Shown here one piece after another: positions 33,300 to 44,469 of a stretch of 64,000 nt of DNA. Every line of letters starts with the position of its first letter. Position 1 is the stretch's first letter. A model generated the notes under the pieces. The model was not told where the DNA came from. It searched no databases and saw only the letters and a list, made by a program, of their open reading frames with translations. The stretch is from Prostheceraeus crozeri. Taxonomy: Eukaryota; Platyhelminthes; Polycladida; Euryleptidae. The position numbers were made by a program, and so were the translations under genes. The stretch is from positions 1-64,000 of the forward strand of contig CAJQUW010011496.1 of the NCBI GenBank assembly GCA_907163375.1, in the 5' to 3' direction.

Positions 33300-35369
33300 A
33301 TAAAATTATTGAAAAAATCGTGTATATTCGTGCATGCATTTCATCAAAATTCGTGTAGCCTCGCGTCTCAACAAAAATGCATAGCATTAATATAGTTGCA
33401 TAATAGCAGCATCAAGTTGGTCTCTGTTACATAATTATTTTCAATATATTTTAAATATGGTCAAAAACAAAGCTGTTAACGCTTTGAAATTTTTTGAGCT
33501 GTTTTATTATCGTAAAAGACGTTTTCTCTTTTATCGATACACAGTCCACAGTTCTCAAAACGATGTTGCTCTTCTGCGTAGATATAATTGCGCATGAAAT
33601 GTTAGTTAATCAATCTTTTGATAAATGCACTTTCGTAATACTAGTAGAACGAGTGCAGTTTTCTCTACTACCGCAGGTAGTGATAATTGAATCTACCGTG
33701 GTACAAATTGTGTGGAATTGCAGTACTATGACTGATTATCACCAACATCATGACAAGGTTACTAAACTCATGAAGATTGTGTATGACAGCAAACTTCAAG
33801 GAGATACTTTTTCAAGGACTGCTTTTTGTTTCATTCCGAAGATGAAAGTGACGTTGAGAGTGTTCAGTGATGTTCAGTGTGTTGAGTGAAATCCTTAATC
33901 ATCGAGAACTGTTTTTGCTGTAGCTACTATCCATCCAAAATGGCTGTTTTGTCAACCTTTGTTTTCTATATGGACATGCCGGTAACACAATTGTCACTTC
34001 GTATTTTCTATCACTAACCCGAATAATTTATTATTTGTTTCGTTCCGTTTTTTCCTTAATTTAGTATGACTTAATTATTTATTACTTCGAATGTGAACCT
34101 GTATATTGAAGCTAATTGAAAAGAAATGATAAGCAATCCGAAATAAATTATAAATGCCACTTTCAGTGATAATCAAACTTAATTTAGCATCTAACTTGAG
34201 ACTTTTCCTAAAAAGATGAATTTTTGGCTTACTAGTATTATATTTTTTACTTTAATTCGCCAAGTCTTTTATGGAAGATATTGATTTAATTCACAATAAG
34301 TACTAACGTAATTCTCATTAAATACATAAGAAACAAAAAACATAAAATCTATTTAATTTATGATCGATAAAAACGTTTTTGCAACCCCACTAAGAAGTAA
34401 GGAAAGAGTTTTTGATTAATATTCAGTTATAAAACTATTGAATGCACGGTTAAAAAAAAATAACAAAATTTAGTTAATGTCTTTTCAGAGAAAGTTCGAT
34501 CTCTCTTTTCTTTTTCCATTTTTTGTATACAGTAGATATCATGTCTTTCATGGCACGCATTTAATGCTTTTTTACTGCCATATAATATGCGTACACATGT
34601 GCATACATTAATCAGTAAGATACATAAATTTATTTTTTCTGTAATTTCACAAAACTCCGCCAACGTAAGTTAAACGATGCAAAAGGTTTCATTGCATGAA
34701 GGGAAAAAATTTCAAAAAATAAAATAATGAAAAAGAAGTATTCAAAAAATATTAAACTAATATTCCACAACATAAATTGTTTTCTTACTCCGTGTTATTT
34801 TATTTGATTAGAATATTCGGTATCTGGCTGTCCTTCTGAAGTTAGAGTATACGTTTATTGTTTTCCCGATTAATGTCGCTATATTTGAATTTGAATTGCA
34901 TCAAGTTACACTGTACATTTCCTTCCGCCCTGAAAAAAGAAAGCCACAACCCAGGGATGAAAACCCATGGTAGCAAAAATTCCAGAAAAATATTTCATCA
35001 AAATAAAATGAAAATTAAGGTTTATTTCCATCAAGAAAATCTAATCCGATCACTAGCTATTTTCGCAATATATTCGTTTAGAGTTTACGAAGGTTTCAGT
35101 CTTTGTGGTAACTCAGTAGGGGTCAACTATTTTCATTTCAGTTTCATTTATTATGAACTTATTTGACGGTCTTGTACTGGGCTTTATGCTATTTGCTAAT
35201 AATGCAATACATGGATATCAATCATTAACTTTTAAATTTGGCATTTTAAAATACAAGTAGCTATAATAGGCCTGTAAAATAAAACGAAATGAATATAATA
35301 GAGTAAAACAAAATAAAATATGAAGTCGCCAACAAATAATTGAATCTCCCAACATAATCAAATTTTTAG
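33300..35369. other. Interior of hAT-A without recognised gene
   Basis: Two kilobases of AT-rich sequence. A 131-codon plus-strand frame at 33494-33889 is the longest but has no motif and runs opposite to the transposase. No repeat edges are recognised. Confidence 0.35.
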
Positions 35370-35399
35370 AAATTTGGATTGATATTTATTTACATGTGC

Positions 35400-37073
35400 A
35401 CATGGTTGGCAATCAAAGATCTAAAAAGAGACGATTCCATTATGATTGGTCCTGCTGATAAGGGGAATTGTGCTGTCGTTATGAACCGTTCTGATTATTT
35501 ACAGAAAATGTATACTATGCTTTCAGACTCTTCAACATACCAAATGATCAAGAAAGATCCTACGGCAAAGACAGAGAGAGACATGAATCGAATTCTACTC
35601 CGATTAAAGAGAGGGCAAATTCAATGATCGGCAATATTATGAAACCAGAAGTACTGATGCAAGTATTTCCCCAATTTATGGTTTGGTCAAGATACACAAG
35701 TTGGACTATCCTTTGAGAACAATAGTCTCCTTTTGTGGATCAGTGACATACAATTTGGCGAAACTGATTGCTTCTATTATTTCTCCACTGGTTGGAAATC
35801 AGAAACCAATGTCAGAAATGGTGGTTGAATTTTGTAATTTCCTGAAATCCGCACATATTCCAGAGGACTTAGAGATAGTATCGTGTGATGTAATTTCTTT
35901 GTTCACAAAAGTTCCGAGAGAATTGGCCGTTTCTGTGACAAAACAAAAACTTGAGATGGACCAAAACCTGGCTGAACGCACCTGTTTGACAGTGGATAAC
36001 ATCATTGAGCTGTTATCGTTTTGCCTGGAGGCTACTCAATTTTCTTTAAATGGCAACTTTTTATCGCCAAGTATTTGGCTGTGCCATGGGATCTCCTGTG
36101 TCTCCTATAATGGCAAATTTGACTATGGAGAGCGTTGAGAAACGCATGTTGTCTAACGCCAATTTCAATGTTCTCTATTGCAAACGTTTTGTCGATGACA
36201 CTTGGGTGGTGCTGCCTAAAGACAAGTTAGATGCCTTCATGAGTTCATCAATAAAGTCGAACCGTCTATTCAGTTTACCATGGAGAAAGAAGACGCAGAA
36301 CGGAAACTACCATTCCTTGATGTTGAGATACAGAGAAGGTTGGATGGTGGCATCAATTATACAGTTTATAGGAAATTAACTCACACCAACAAATATCTCA
36401 ACTTCCAATCACATCATCCTCCTGCACACAAACGGTCAGTGGTAAGAAGTCTGATGGATCGAGTCCAAACTCATTGCTCTGATCCACAGGACTCAGAAAC
36501 AGAAGCCCATCTGGTCGGGGGACGCGCTGAAAGGCTAATGGATATCATCACAATTTCATCAAGTCAAGTGGTGGATGTGGTCGTGCTGGTGAGACAAAGA
36601 CTGAGTGGAAATCTTCATGTTCTCTGCCCTATGTTTGTGGAGTCACTGACAAAGTAGCAAGAGTCTTGAGAGGCTGTAATGTCAACGTTCATTACCGTCC
36701 AGCTACCAGACTCTCAGATATCTTGCCCATTATCAAAGATCGGCCCCCTAAAGACAAGCGCAAAGGTGTGGTCTACAGACTGAACTGTAAGGACTGCGAA
36801 AAATGTTATGTGAGTCAAGCGGGAAATGCACTTTCTACTTGCGTGAAACAACACCGCTCCGCGAACAATCTTTGTCAGCCTGAGAAATCTGCCATTGCTG
36901 AACACGCAATCGATCAAGGTCATTGCATTGATTGGGGAAATCCGGAGATTCTTGTTCAACAAAGGCAGTACAGAGAGCGTCTATTTTTAGAATCAGTGCA
37001 CATCAGAAACAATGACTGTGTCAATAAAACAGAGCCGATTCCTTCCTGCTATCGAGGTCTGCTTCAGCAGTGA
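35400..37073 (+). pseudogene. PLE reverse transcriptase and GIY-YIG endonuclease
   Basis: Blocks in order: IMIGPADKGNCAVVMNRSDY (first RT block, about 35440), IYGLVKIHKLDYPLR near 35673, VSCDVISLFTKVPRELAVSV near 35879 (catalytic region A), GCAMGSPVSPIMANL near 36082 (region B), YCKRFVDDTWVVLP near 36175 (catalytic FVDD), PFLDVEIQRRLDGGINYTVY near 36312, then GVVYRLNCKDCEKCYVSQAG near 36769, the GIY-YIG nuclease with VS in place of IG. NNDCVNKTEPIPS closes the C-terminus. Frame changes separate the blocks. The pair of activities would nick the target and copy the RNA from the nick. Confidence 0.85.
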
Positions 37074-37165
37074 ACGATGATTTTATTGTTCTTATCTAAC
37101 TTTCTAATTAACGCTGATTTATCTTCATTCGATTCTCTTAAATGTAGATAGCATATCAAAATTGC

Positions 37166-37212
37166 TTACCTCTGATGATGTCCATCGTTCTGGCGGACGA
37201 AAATTCAGGAAA
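37166..37212 (+). ncRNA. Hammerhead ribozyme motif at PLE 3' end
   Basis: Box CTGATGA at 37172-37178 and GAAA at 37199-37202, with stem II GTCC/GGAC closing an 11-base loop. Stem III is two A-U pairs (AA/TT) and the cut site is TTC after 37206. Stem I is CCT/AGG, then a mismatch and two further pairs. The core boxes are all intact. One T is left unpaired after the first box. PLEs are known to carry hammerheads in their terminal repeats, which supports the call. Confidence 0.65.
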
Positions 37213-37309
37213 TAAAGCATAGCACGCTGAGAACACTTCTGATTTGAAAAGTGCATGCACAAGAATGAATATTTTTCTGTTTGCAACTTTGGACAATTTT
37301 CTGACTCAC

Positions 37310-38130
37310 ATGTTGTCATTTGAACCTCTTACACAGACTTTCAATTCTAAACATCTTGCTCTCTTTTTTTTCAGTCGTTTCTCACGAGTACGCTCTCGCA
37401 TCGCTTTGACCAATTTTGCATCAAGTTCATCATACATAGGACATTATTTCTTTGGATATTCTACTAAATTACCAGCGTTCCTCTTATGACATATGATTGA
37501 CAGAACTGCTGATGGCGTACCTCCATCCTTGGGCGGAACTACGGCTTCACTATGTTCGTTATAGTGAAGTTTCCTTCAAACAGTGACACAGAAAAGCAAG
37601 ACAAAATCGCTTTGATGAATTAACAGAGACAGTAGAAGCTATTTCTAGAATTCTAAATCTTATCGAGTCGTTTGAAATTGACGGTGGCATCATCGTCTGT
37701 ATATAAAGTCGAAATTCGTGTTCAGTCTGTCCTGCATCGAGCAAACAAAATTCTCAAACTTCATAAAAAGAGTCTGAAACTAAATCAATGAATCAGTCAG
37801 TCGGCATCTGCCAGGATCTAGAGACTGAAAAAATAGTAGAACATAATTTGTGAGCTGTTTGTGTGTCATCAAATACTAATAAAGGAGATAAAGGGCCTTC
37901 GACGCCATCATTTGAATTTTACTGACACGCTTGGAATCCTTTTTGGTAGTGATTTTTTGATAGAAGTTATAGGGAGCTGTGCCCACGAAAACGTCTTTTG
38001 TCTCAAAGAACGATGACTTACTTTTCAGAGCAGCTTCATCGTTTGCAACCTTTTGAGCATTTCGAGAGTACAGTAATGCGAGTTAAAAGATCATAGATCA
38101 ATTTCTCCATCTCCGAGATCGCCAAATGTA
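37310..38130 (-). pseudogene. hAT-A transposase, C-terminal part
   Basis: The minus strand reads MEKLIYDLLTRI near 38090-38125, equivalent to the LYExLxxLxxDLxxRF block of the hAT genes at 43018 and 19153. Decayed sequence follows, then YDELDAKLVKAMRERTREKR near 37385-37440, the start of the charged tail. The dimerisation block between them is not recognisable. The identification rests on block order and on the piece lying directly across hAT-B from the N-terminal half at 41000-41580. Confidence 0.45.
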
Positions 38131-38252
38131 TTGCTATTTGTTAAGCGACAGTGTTGTGTTGATGATTTCTATGATTACTACCGAAGGTACACAATACAAT
38201 GCCAAAAGAGTACAATACAATAATGTGCGTAATTTAGCTATGGTATAATATG

Positions 38253-40556
38253 CAGGCCTGTGGCGCTTACTTACAAAAAATAGAGGAATTTTGACGCTAA
38301 AAATAGAGGAAGTGAAAAATGATTCTTTTGCAAAATTCTGACTTATTTGTGGTATGTGCAAGTGTTTGGAAAATTGCACAGCAAAAAACGGTTTTTCAAC
38401 TCAATGAATTGTCTCTAGAGCTAGTTCCCTATATACCGCTTGTCCCTCACCCCGCTAGAACCATTTAACTGAACACACATTTTTCCGTTGTAAATACATC
38501 CTATATATCTTTTTCTGTTCCCGTCAAGGAGCTCTCTTGGTTCTGATATGTTCTGTATATTCTGTTGGTGTGTGATTTACATATGGATTGAATAAAGAAC
38601 ATTTTAAACTATCTATTTATTGAAACAAATTAACAAGTTTGTGTAACATGCTTGTTATACAAATTGTTCAACGGCACTATGTATCAACTCCAGCATTTGA
38701 GAATTCTCTTGGCGGCATCAAAATCTGAAGAAGAAAGATTTGTACAGAGGATGTAGACTTCATGATGCAATATACTCGTGGACGTACCTTTGGAATAATA
38801 GCCTTTTTCTCAAGAAACTTAACATCAATTGTTTTTGAATGTAGATAGAGAGAAATCTGAAAGTGATCATTTAACCTTTAACAACGTAGTTTAGTCGAAA
38901 ATCAGTCGACTTACCATCTGCAATTTTACTTTGCTTAGGCAATGGCCTATATCTTGAATGAGACAGATTCTCCGTGAACTTTCGCTTATTTGAGTTCTGT
39001 ATATTTTGCATTTGTTGTATCTCATCCAGCTTCGTTTGAGCACTTTCCATCATAGCTTGTGCTACTCCAATATTCTCGACATTCTTATTTTGGATTTGCT
39101 GTTTTGATTTTTGCACTAGCTTCTTTCATCAAATTATTTGCCACGGACATTTCTCTCTCCATTATTCGATCCATATCGTGGAATTCCCGCAATCTTGAAT
39201 TGATATTTTCTTTTTCAATTTCGACCTGTTTTTGTTCCGCTTCCGCTTTGGATGTATCTTCCTTATTTTTTGACGCTTTTGATTTCTGTATGCTGTCTTT
39301 GTAGGTGGCTCGAGCAGCGGTCATTCTTTCTATCAGCGACTTTGTTATCGGCAAATGTTCAGGTTTCCCTCCCAACGACATCAAGCTGTCATTAATAGTT
39401 CTAAGAGTCTTAATACTTTGAAGAGACAAAGACGTTCTAGTAGTGACCATCAAGAACTTATTCCGTGAAAAGCCTCTTTCAACATCTGCACTTCCGTGAA
39501 AGAAGCACAATACTGCCTTACTCAACTTTGTCAAAATTGGGTACTTAATCTGTCCATCAGTCCGCTTAATTTGAAATACTTTGCTACAGTATGTGTCAAC
39601 TAGAACGGAAGAGTACCACGACTCCTGGATCAATGATTCGATGGAATATTGCATCCATTCATGCACGAGTGAATCAATCTCGTTTGGTTTCACAACAGCT
39701 TTCAAGTTTTGGCTTAATATTTTGACATGAGTCAATCCGTTTTCTTCCGTTCTACATGAAGGGCTCATGCACCGCAAAGACTTCAAAACAGGATTAGAAA
39801 GTGGGAGCTTTTTCAATAGGTGTCCCGCAACCGCGACGTAAAACCTTTTGACATCGGCCCGAAAACTCAAGTGCTGTGATGGAGTACACTGTTTGAGTAA
39901 CGATTCTGCTTTTACCCCTACGTGAATTGTCTCAAGTTGGTTTTCAGTACATTCCATGTTAATTTCTAAAAGCTGATGTCCTTCTTTTTGTGCAACAGTG
40001 TTCGGTCGGATGAACCTCAACAGTAACATTCTGATCAAATCAGACAACTGGGTGGGTGTACAATAAATGTACAAGCGGGCCTTCCGTTTGGAAAAAATGT
40101 TCAAATTTGTCAAAAACCGATGAAACAGAGACAATGAAATGGATTTTGGCTTCGAAAGTTCTATCCTGCAGTGCAGCTACCATTGTGTTGTATCGAGCGT
40201 TGGATGTGCAAATTTTGTTGTTCTGTTTTATAGACACTAGGGAATATTGCTTCCGTGCAACAAATTGTTCTGCTAATCTGATACACACAGGTCCTAGTGA
40301 CAGCATCATTAATGTAAACTCCACCTGTAAATTATATATATTAGATAACATTTAATCAATGTATAGGGACCAAAAAACACATTCGAAATCTGTTCGACGT
40401 ATACTTGTATATTTTCCCTACTGATGTCTTCAACAACGATACATCATTATCAACATTAATACATTTTTAGAGGAAATAGAGGAAATTTTCTAAAATAGAG
40501 CATTTAAGAGGAGAGGGACCAAAAATAGAGGAAATAGAGGACCTGCCACAGGCCTG
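38253..40556 (-). mobile_element. hAT element with exact 6-bp duplication, nested in hAT-A (hAT-B)
   Basis: Ends CAGGCCTGTGGC and its complement are perfect over 12 bases. The flanks are AATATG on both sides (38247-38252 and 40557-40562). Subterminal AAAATAGAGGAA words repeat at both ends, like GAGGAAT in the non-coding element at 21073. The minus-strand transposase C-terminal half is present (38871-40351); the N-terminal half is missing, so it is an internally deleted copy. It interrupts hAT-A and is therefore younger. Confidence 0.85.
38871..40351 (-). pseudogene. hAT-B transposase, C-terminal two thirds
   Basis: A long minus-strand frame (349 codons, 39085-40134) flanked by continuing pieces in other frames. 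It contains DLIRMLLLRFIRPNTVAQKE, then a helical middle, then KYPILTKLSKAVLCFFHGSA and DVERGFSRNKFLMVTTRTSL (about 39440-39550), a well-kept hAT dimerisation domain with the HGSADVERGFS signature. A lysine/glutamate-rich coiled-coil tail ends the protein (KAEAEQKQVEIEKENINSR). The catalytic first half and zinc finger are absent. Two frame changes are apparent, one near 40060 and one near 39100. Confidence 0.85.
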
Positions 40557-40562
40557 AATATG

Positions 40563-40999
40563 GAAAAAAGAAGGCAGCAATGCATCTCGCAATGATGATA
40601 TATGTATGAATGTTTTTGAAAGACATTTTTGAAATCTCAATCAGCGTATATCTACATGTGCATTCTTAGCATTGCTGCACGCATTTTTCCTACATTGCTG
40701 CCCAGTCAATTTCAATTACGCGCAATATTGTTAACAAAGATTTTTTCAGGCAACAATGTAGGACATTTTTCAGACGCTTACGCGCCCTCAAAAATCCATG
40801 TCATCCGTGACAAAGACATGGACTAATAGCAATACGTTGTTGCACTCAAAATTCACACAGCAATCGAGTACGCGCTAGCTGCTAGTTGCTTCATTTTTCG
40901 AACAACAACCCTACATTGGTTCTTTTCGTTGAAACATCTCGCGATAATCTGCAAGCGGCTCATCACATCTTTGTAAAATGTAGAATAGAAGAGTAATCA
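40563..40999. other. Short stretch of hAT-A without coding signal
   Basis: Between the right flank of hAT-B and the next transposase piece of hAT-A. Open frames are short and motif-free. Confidence 0.35.
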
Positions 41000-41580
41000 T
41001 AGTCTATTTTCTGTGATGTAATAGTAGCGAACAAATGCGTTCACGACGTAGACAATGCCTTGCTTGCCGCTGATCGACGTTGTTTCATCCACATAGCTCT
41101 GATGAGATAATCGCTCAGTCGCTGCAGATATACCAGTATTTGTTACGTCAATTTTAAGCACGCTCAGATCGTCATCAACACAAAAACTATGCAACAACAT
41201 GAACAAATTGAACCCTTCAATGAGTTCTTTCATCAACACAAGGTCGTTGAGCAAGCGATGAGGCAATCTTCTATTTTCCGCATTAATTCGGATACCTAAA
41301 GCGGAAGACAAAAATGACGAGTTTCTCGCTGATTCCCCACGGACAAATCAGTACGCAATGTATCAAAAAGGATTTCAAGATCACCGAATGACTTATCCAA
41401 CAGACGAGAAGCATTCTGCATAATGTGACAGATATCACCACCAATATCTACGATGTGGGGACATGACTTTTTCTGAAGTGAATGCAAAACACCAGCATGA
41501 TAACCGCGCATAACTGGACCAATTATCAGTGAAGACTGATGCCAAATTTGTAGGAGGAATATTCAACAGTACCCTACCCC
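41000..41580 (-). pseudogene. hAT-A transposase, catalytic middle part
   Basis: Minus-strand frames read MRGYHAGVLHSLQKKSCPHI, then VDIGGDICHIMQNASRLLDK near 41390-41450, then ALGIRINAENRRLPHRLLND near 41230-41300 and further helical sequence. The CPHIVDIGGDICHxxxNA block is the CxxH-like part of hAT transposases, and the R/H-rich block corresponds to TRW--R of the family. The N-terminus is lost in decayed sequence right of 41580. The frame should continue to 38130 across hAT-B. Confidence 0.65.
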
Positions 41581-42177
41581 TTCAATTTTTGTGACATCTT
41601 TACGAACATCGTGACCCATAAGAATTTTACTTAAAAACTCCGGAAAAACCTGAAAATTTCATCCCTGCCACTATCATGAAAAGTAGATCACATTTATTGT
41701 GTTGTTTAGAATTTATCCATGCATATTCCACCATTTCATGAAATCAGAAAATAAAGTAGCATATTTATAATCTTCAAAGCACAGTTTATGCTTCTTCCAA
41801 CAACTTACTGCCTTTGAATTTAGTGTATCATACATAAAATTCGATCACAATTGTGTATATTCGTGTACTTATTACCAACATTCTTGTATATTCGTGTATA
41901 AACATGAATTTCGTGCATATGCGGCACCCTGGAAAGTGGAATGTGATGCGGCTTGTTCTTCATCATACCAACCTTAGTAACTAGATACAGTTAACTTAGT
42001 TAACTGTATGACGAAGGAAAAAAGGCAAGTTCTTCATAAAATCGTAGTTAGATTTTGTTTTTGAGAACCAGGTGACCTATAAGCTTGTTGCTGTCTGGAG
42101 AGATGCACCGCTAATAATGATGTTGAAGTCTAGGAACAGGAGGTAGTGGTTCAATTTTCCTGGCATTGTGCCAAAAA

Positions 42178-43691
42178 CAGGGTGCCCGCGGCTTTTGGAC
42201 CATGAAATTCCAGGTTTTTCCAGGTATTTCAAGATTATATATTTCGTTATTTTTTTTTCATGTTGATTTTCGATGAACTGGATACCATCTACTCTATCAT
42301 GTTCTTAAGAAGAAAAAGTCAGATATAGGTATTTCTTTCGCATCAATTTAATGATATTTGATGTATTCGCAACATTTGATAATTTCTCATATTATTTTAT
42401 TCCTCATTCAAAAAATTATAAAATATAAAATCTACAAAACTACGATATATATGTATATAAATTGTACATGAAGATAAAAGGAAAACGATAGTGATTATGA
42501 TAACATCTATTGTGATGAAAGTTGCAGTTTGTTGTAAAGGTCACTTTAGCTTTTCATTATTTTTAGAGTCTCTGCCATTTTCTTGTTGATTGCATTCTCT
42601 TCTGCCTTCGCATTTGCCAAAACACCATTTTCCTTGCATCTCAACTCCTCCATTAAATCCTCAGCGTGCCTCTTTCGTTTGACTTTTTCATATGACTCAT
42701 GTGAAGTCGTTTTTTTTTAATTTCAAGTGCATTCCGATACCGCTGCCTAGCCAGACCTACGGACTTTTTAAATTCAGGTGTAATTGCAACGTTCAATGGA
42801 CACCGCAAGCATTCAAGTGATCGAACACCATGCGCTGAGCTATGAGAGATTGATTGTGTAAATTTACAACTAAGAAATTTTTGTTCACTGAAAAGCTGGA
42901 TTCGACAGAGCTATTTCCGTGTGACAAAATCAAATCATTTTGGTCACCGTCCAGAGATCTTTCATATCAGAATTTTCTCCAATGGCCTCAGCATAAAAAT
43001 CATCGAGTCTTTTGGAATTAGCTTTCATAGGCATTCACTTTCTCACCGAAAACAATATCCTCAAGAAGATTGGAATAGTGCTGCTTTGCTTTATCTGCAA
43101 TTTCTTCAGAAACGCGGTTGGCTTCTACTAAATTCTCTAACAATATCTGCATTCGTGCAAGACATGCAGCTTTACTGGGTTGTATACAAGATGGAGACAA
43201 TGCACTTGCTGCACGTACGATTGGAAAATGTAATGGACATCGTTCAAGAAACTTTCTGACAAGGGCAGACAGAAACATCTTGCAATCATTATAAAACTGA
43301 TTCTTCTGGCGTTGCTGCAAGTTTTTAAGTGCTTTGTTAGCACCAAACCCAACGTCAGGTTGAAACAATAAAGCATCACTTTTCAATGAAATATCAACAG
43401 CTGAAAGTTTTCGGAAGTTTGTCAAAGAATTCATAACTTCAGGTTTTACGAAGCGTTTCATGAGGTCTTTAATGAGCCGATCGAGATGCTCATACAAAAA
43501 TGGAAACATTGGTTTAGGAGACTGAAATTGTGTCAGAAATGGTTCTATCTGCAATGCGACAGATTTGAAGAAGTGCAGTTCAGCGATAAGAAAATTGAAA
43601 ACATTTTCAAAATTTCCAGGTTTTTGATATCCCAGCAGGTTTTTCCATGTTTATGGAGCAATATCAGTTTTTCCAGGTCGCGGGCACCCTG
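42178..43691 (-). mobile_element. hAT element with 6-bp duplication (hAT-D)
   Basis: Ends CAGGGTGCCCGCG and its complement are perfect over 13 bases. The flanks are CAAAAA on both sides (42172-42177 and 43692-43697), exact over six bases though low in complexity. CCAGGTTTTTCCAGG-type words lie just inside both ends. The 1514-bp length holds only the C-terminal part of a transposase, so it is a deleted copy. Confidence 0.8.
42546..43620 (-). pseudogene. hAT-D transposase, C-terminal part
   Basis: The minus strand reads FLTQFQSPKPMFPFLYEHLD then RLIKDLMKRFVKPEVMN (about 43440-43540), then a helical middle with CKMFLSALVRKFLERCPLHF near 43240 and SPSCIQPSKAACLARMQILL. In other frames SFSVNKNFLVVNLHNQSLIA near 42840-42900 is the end of the dimerisation block, and MAETLKIMKS then stop closes a charged tail at 42546. 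It is the same protein type as hAT-B and hAT-E, but the DNA ends differ, so it is a separate family. Several frame breaks. Confidence 0.75.
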
Positions 43692-43810
43692 CAAAAAACA
43701 AGCGGGCACTCCTTTGTACTTGGAAGATGCCGTGACTAGTCATGACATAATGCCTTTGAGTTGAAAAGAGCCAGGAATTTCTGAGATGTCAATTATTATT
43801 TTTATTAAGA

Positions 43811-43856
43811 TGTACAAATTTTTTTGATTACCATCCAGCAATCATCTTCAGGTACA
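43811..43856 (-). ncRNA. Degenerate hammerhead-like motif at PLE end
   Basis: On the minus strand box CTGAAGA (43845-43851) is followed by one unpaired T, a GATT/AATC stem and AAAA where GAAA is needed. The outer stem TGTAC/GTACA is perfect. The architecture is that of the other PLE termini here, but the second core box has lost its G, so this copy should not cleave. Confidence 0.4.
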
Positions 43857-44375
43857 AATGACTAGGGTTGGTTTGAAATTTAAGAATTTGAAAATGATAT
43901 TTACAGTGATATGATGCGTTAGTATGCAGATATGAAGAGATTGTACTGGATCACGTATCTTTACCAGTAGCAAAATTTGACCTGACACGATTGAAGAATT
44001 CCATGCTAGAAGAAGTAGTGAAAAAATGAGAAGTTATCATTAGTAAAAAAGAAACTCACGGTAACGGTCAAGTTCTGCTGTACTTTTTATTTTTGGCTTA
44101 TGTTTATTAATAATGGATGCTTCACGTAGTTTTAAATTTGCAATGTCATGATCGTGAGCCCGAATGTCAACATTGATGTCGAAATGTTGTACTTGATACG
44201 TTCGAATATGCTTAAATACGGAAGATGAAAGATTTCTGGCATGTTCTTTGAAGCGGACGTGAAGAGGTCGTATGGTGCTGCCAATATAAAATTCATCACA
44301 GTTGTTGCAGTGGATTTTGTAGATAGTGTTTCTTTGATTACATAATTTTTGTTTTTCATTTCACACTGCATTGGC
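43811..44375 (-). pseudogene. Penelope-like element relic, GIY-YIG end (Neptune-like)
   Basis: The minus strand reads NTIYKIHCNNCDEFYIGSTI near 44270-44330, then RPLHVRFKEHARN, KHIRTYQVQHFDINVDIRAH and LREASIINKHKPKIKS. This is a complete GIY-YIG nuclease domain with both signature halves (TIY and YIG) and the R of the active site, in the form typical of the Neptune group. The 3' untranslated region continues left to a hammerhead-like block at 43811-43856. The reverse transcriptase is absent. One stop lies just before the domain. Confidence 0.75.
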
Positions 44376-44469
44376 TTCTTTTCGTTTCAGTTGTTAACGA
44401 AGTGTTTTATTGCGCCTTGTTAATGAAGAAATGGCATTATTGCAATAAGGTCCAAAATTCAACTTAGCA

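Larger units (their letters stand above)
35370..37232 (+). mobile_element. Penelope-like element, RT plus GIY-YIG plus 3' end
   Basis: 5'-truncated PLE on the plus strand within hAT-A. Coding blocks occupy about 35400-37073. A 3' untranslated region with a hammerhead motif (37166-37212) follows, and the copy ends near 37232. No obvious target duplication. Several frame breaks make it inactive, but domain order and the terminal motif are well kept. Confidence 0.75.
33288..41931 (-). mobile_element. hAT element enlarged by nested insertions (hAT-A)
   Basis: Left end CAGGGTGGCCGCATA at 33288; the right end, complemented, is CAGGGTGCCGCATA. Both sides carry repeated GTATATTCGTG words just inside. 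The flanks are an exact 6-bp duplication, GAAAGT, at 33282-33287 and 41932-41937. Transposase pieces lie on the minus strand at 41000-41580 and about 37310-38130, separated exactly by another hAT (38253-40556). A PLE (35370-37232) sits to the left of the coding part. Removing both leaves about 4.4 kb, more than a usual hAT, so the 33290-35370 stretch may hold a further unrecognised insertion. Confidence 0.75.

Noticed and set aside
33494-33889. A 131-codon plus-strand frame
   Set aside because: No motif, no splice context, opposite to the hAT transposase that surrounds it; most likely chance.
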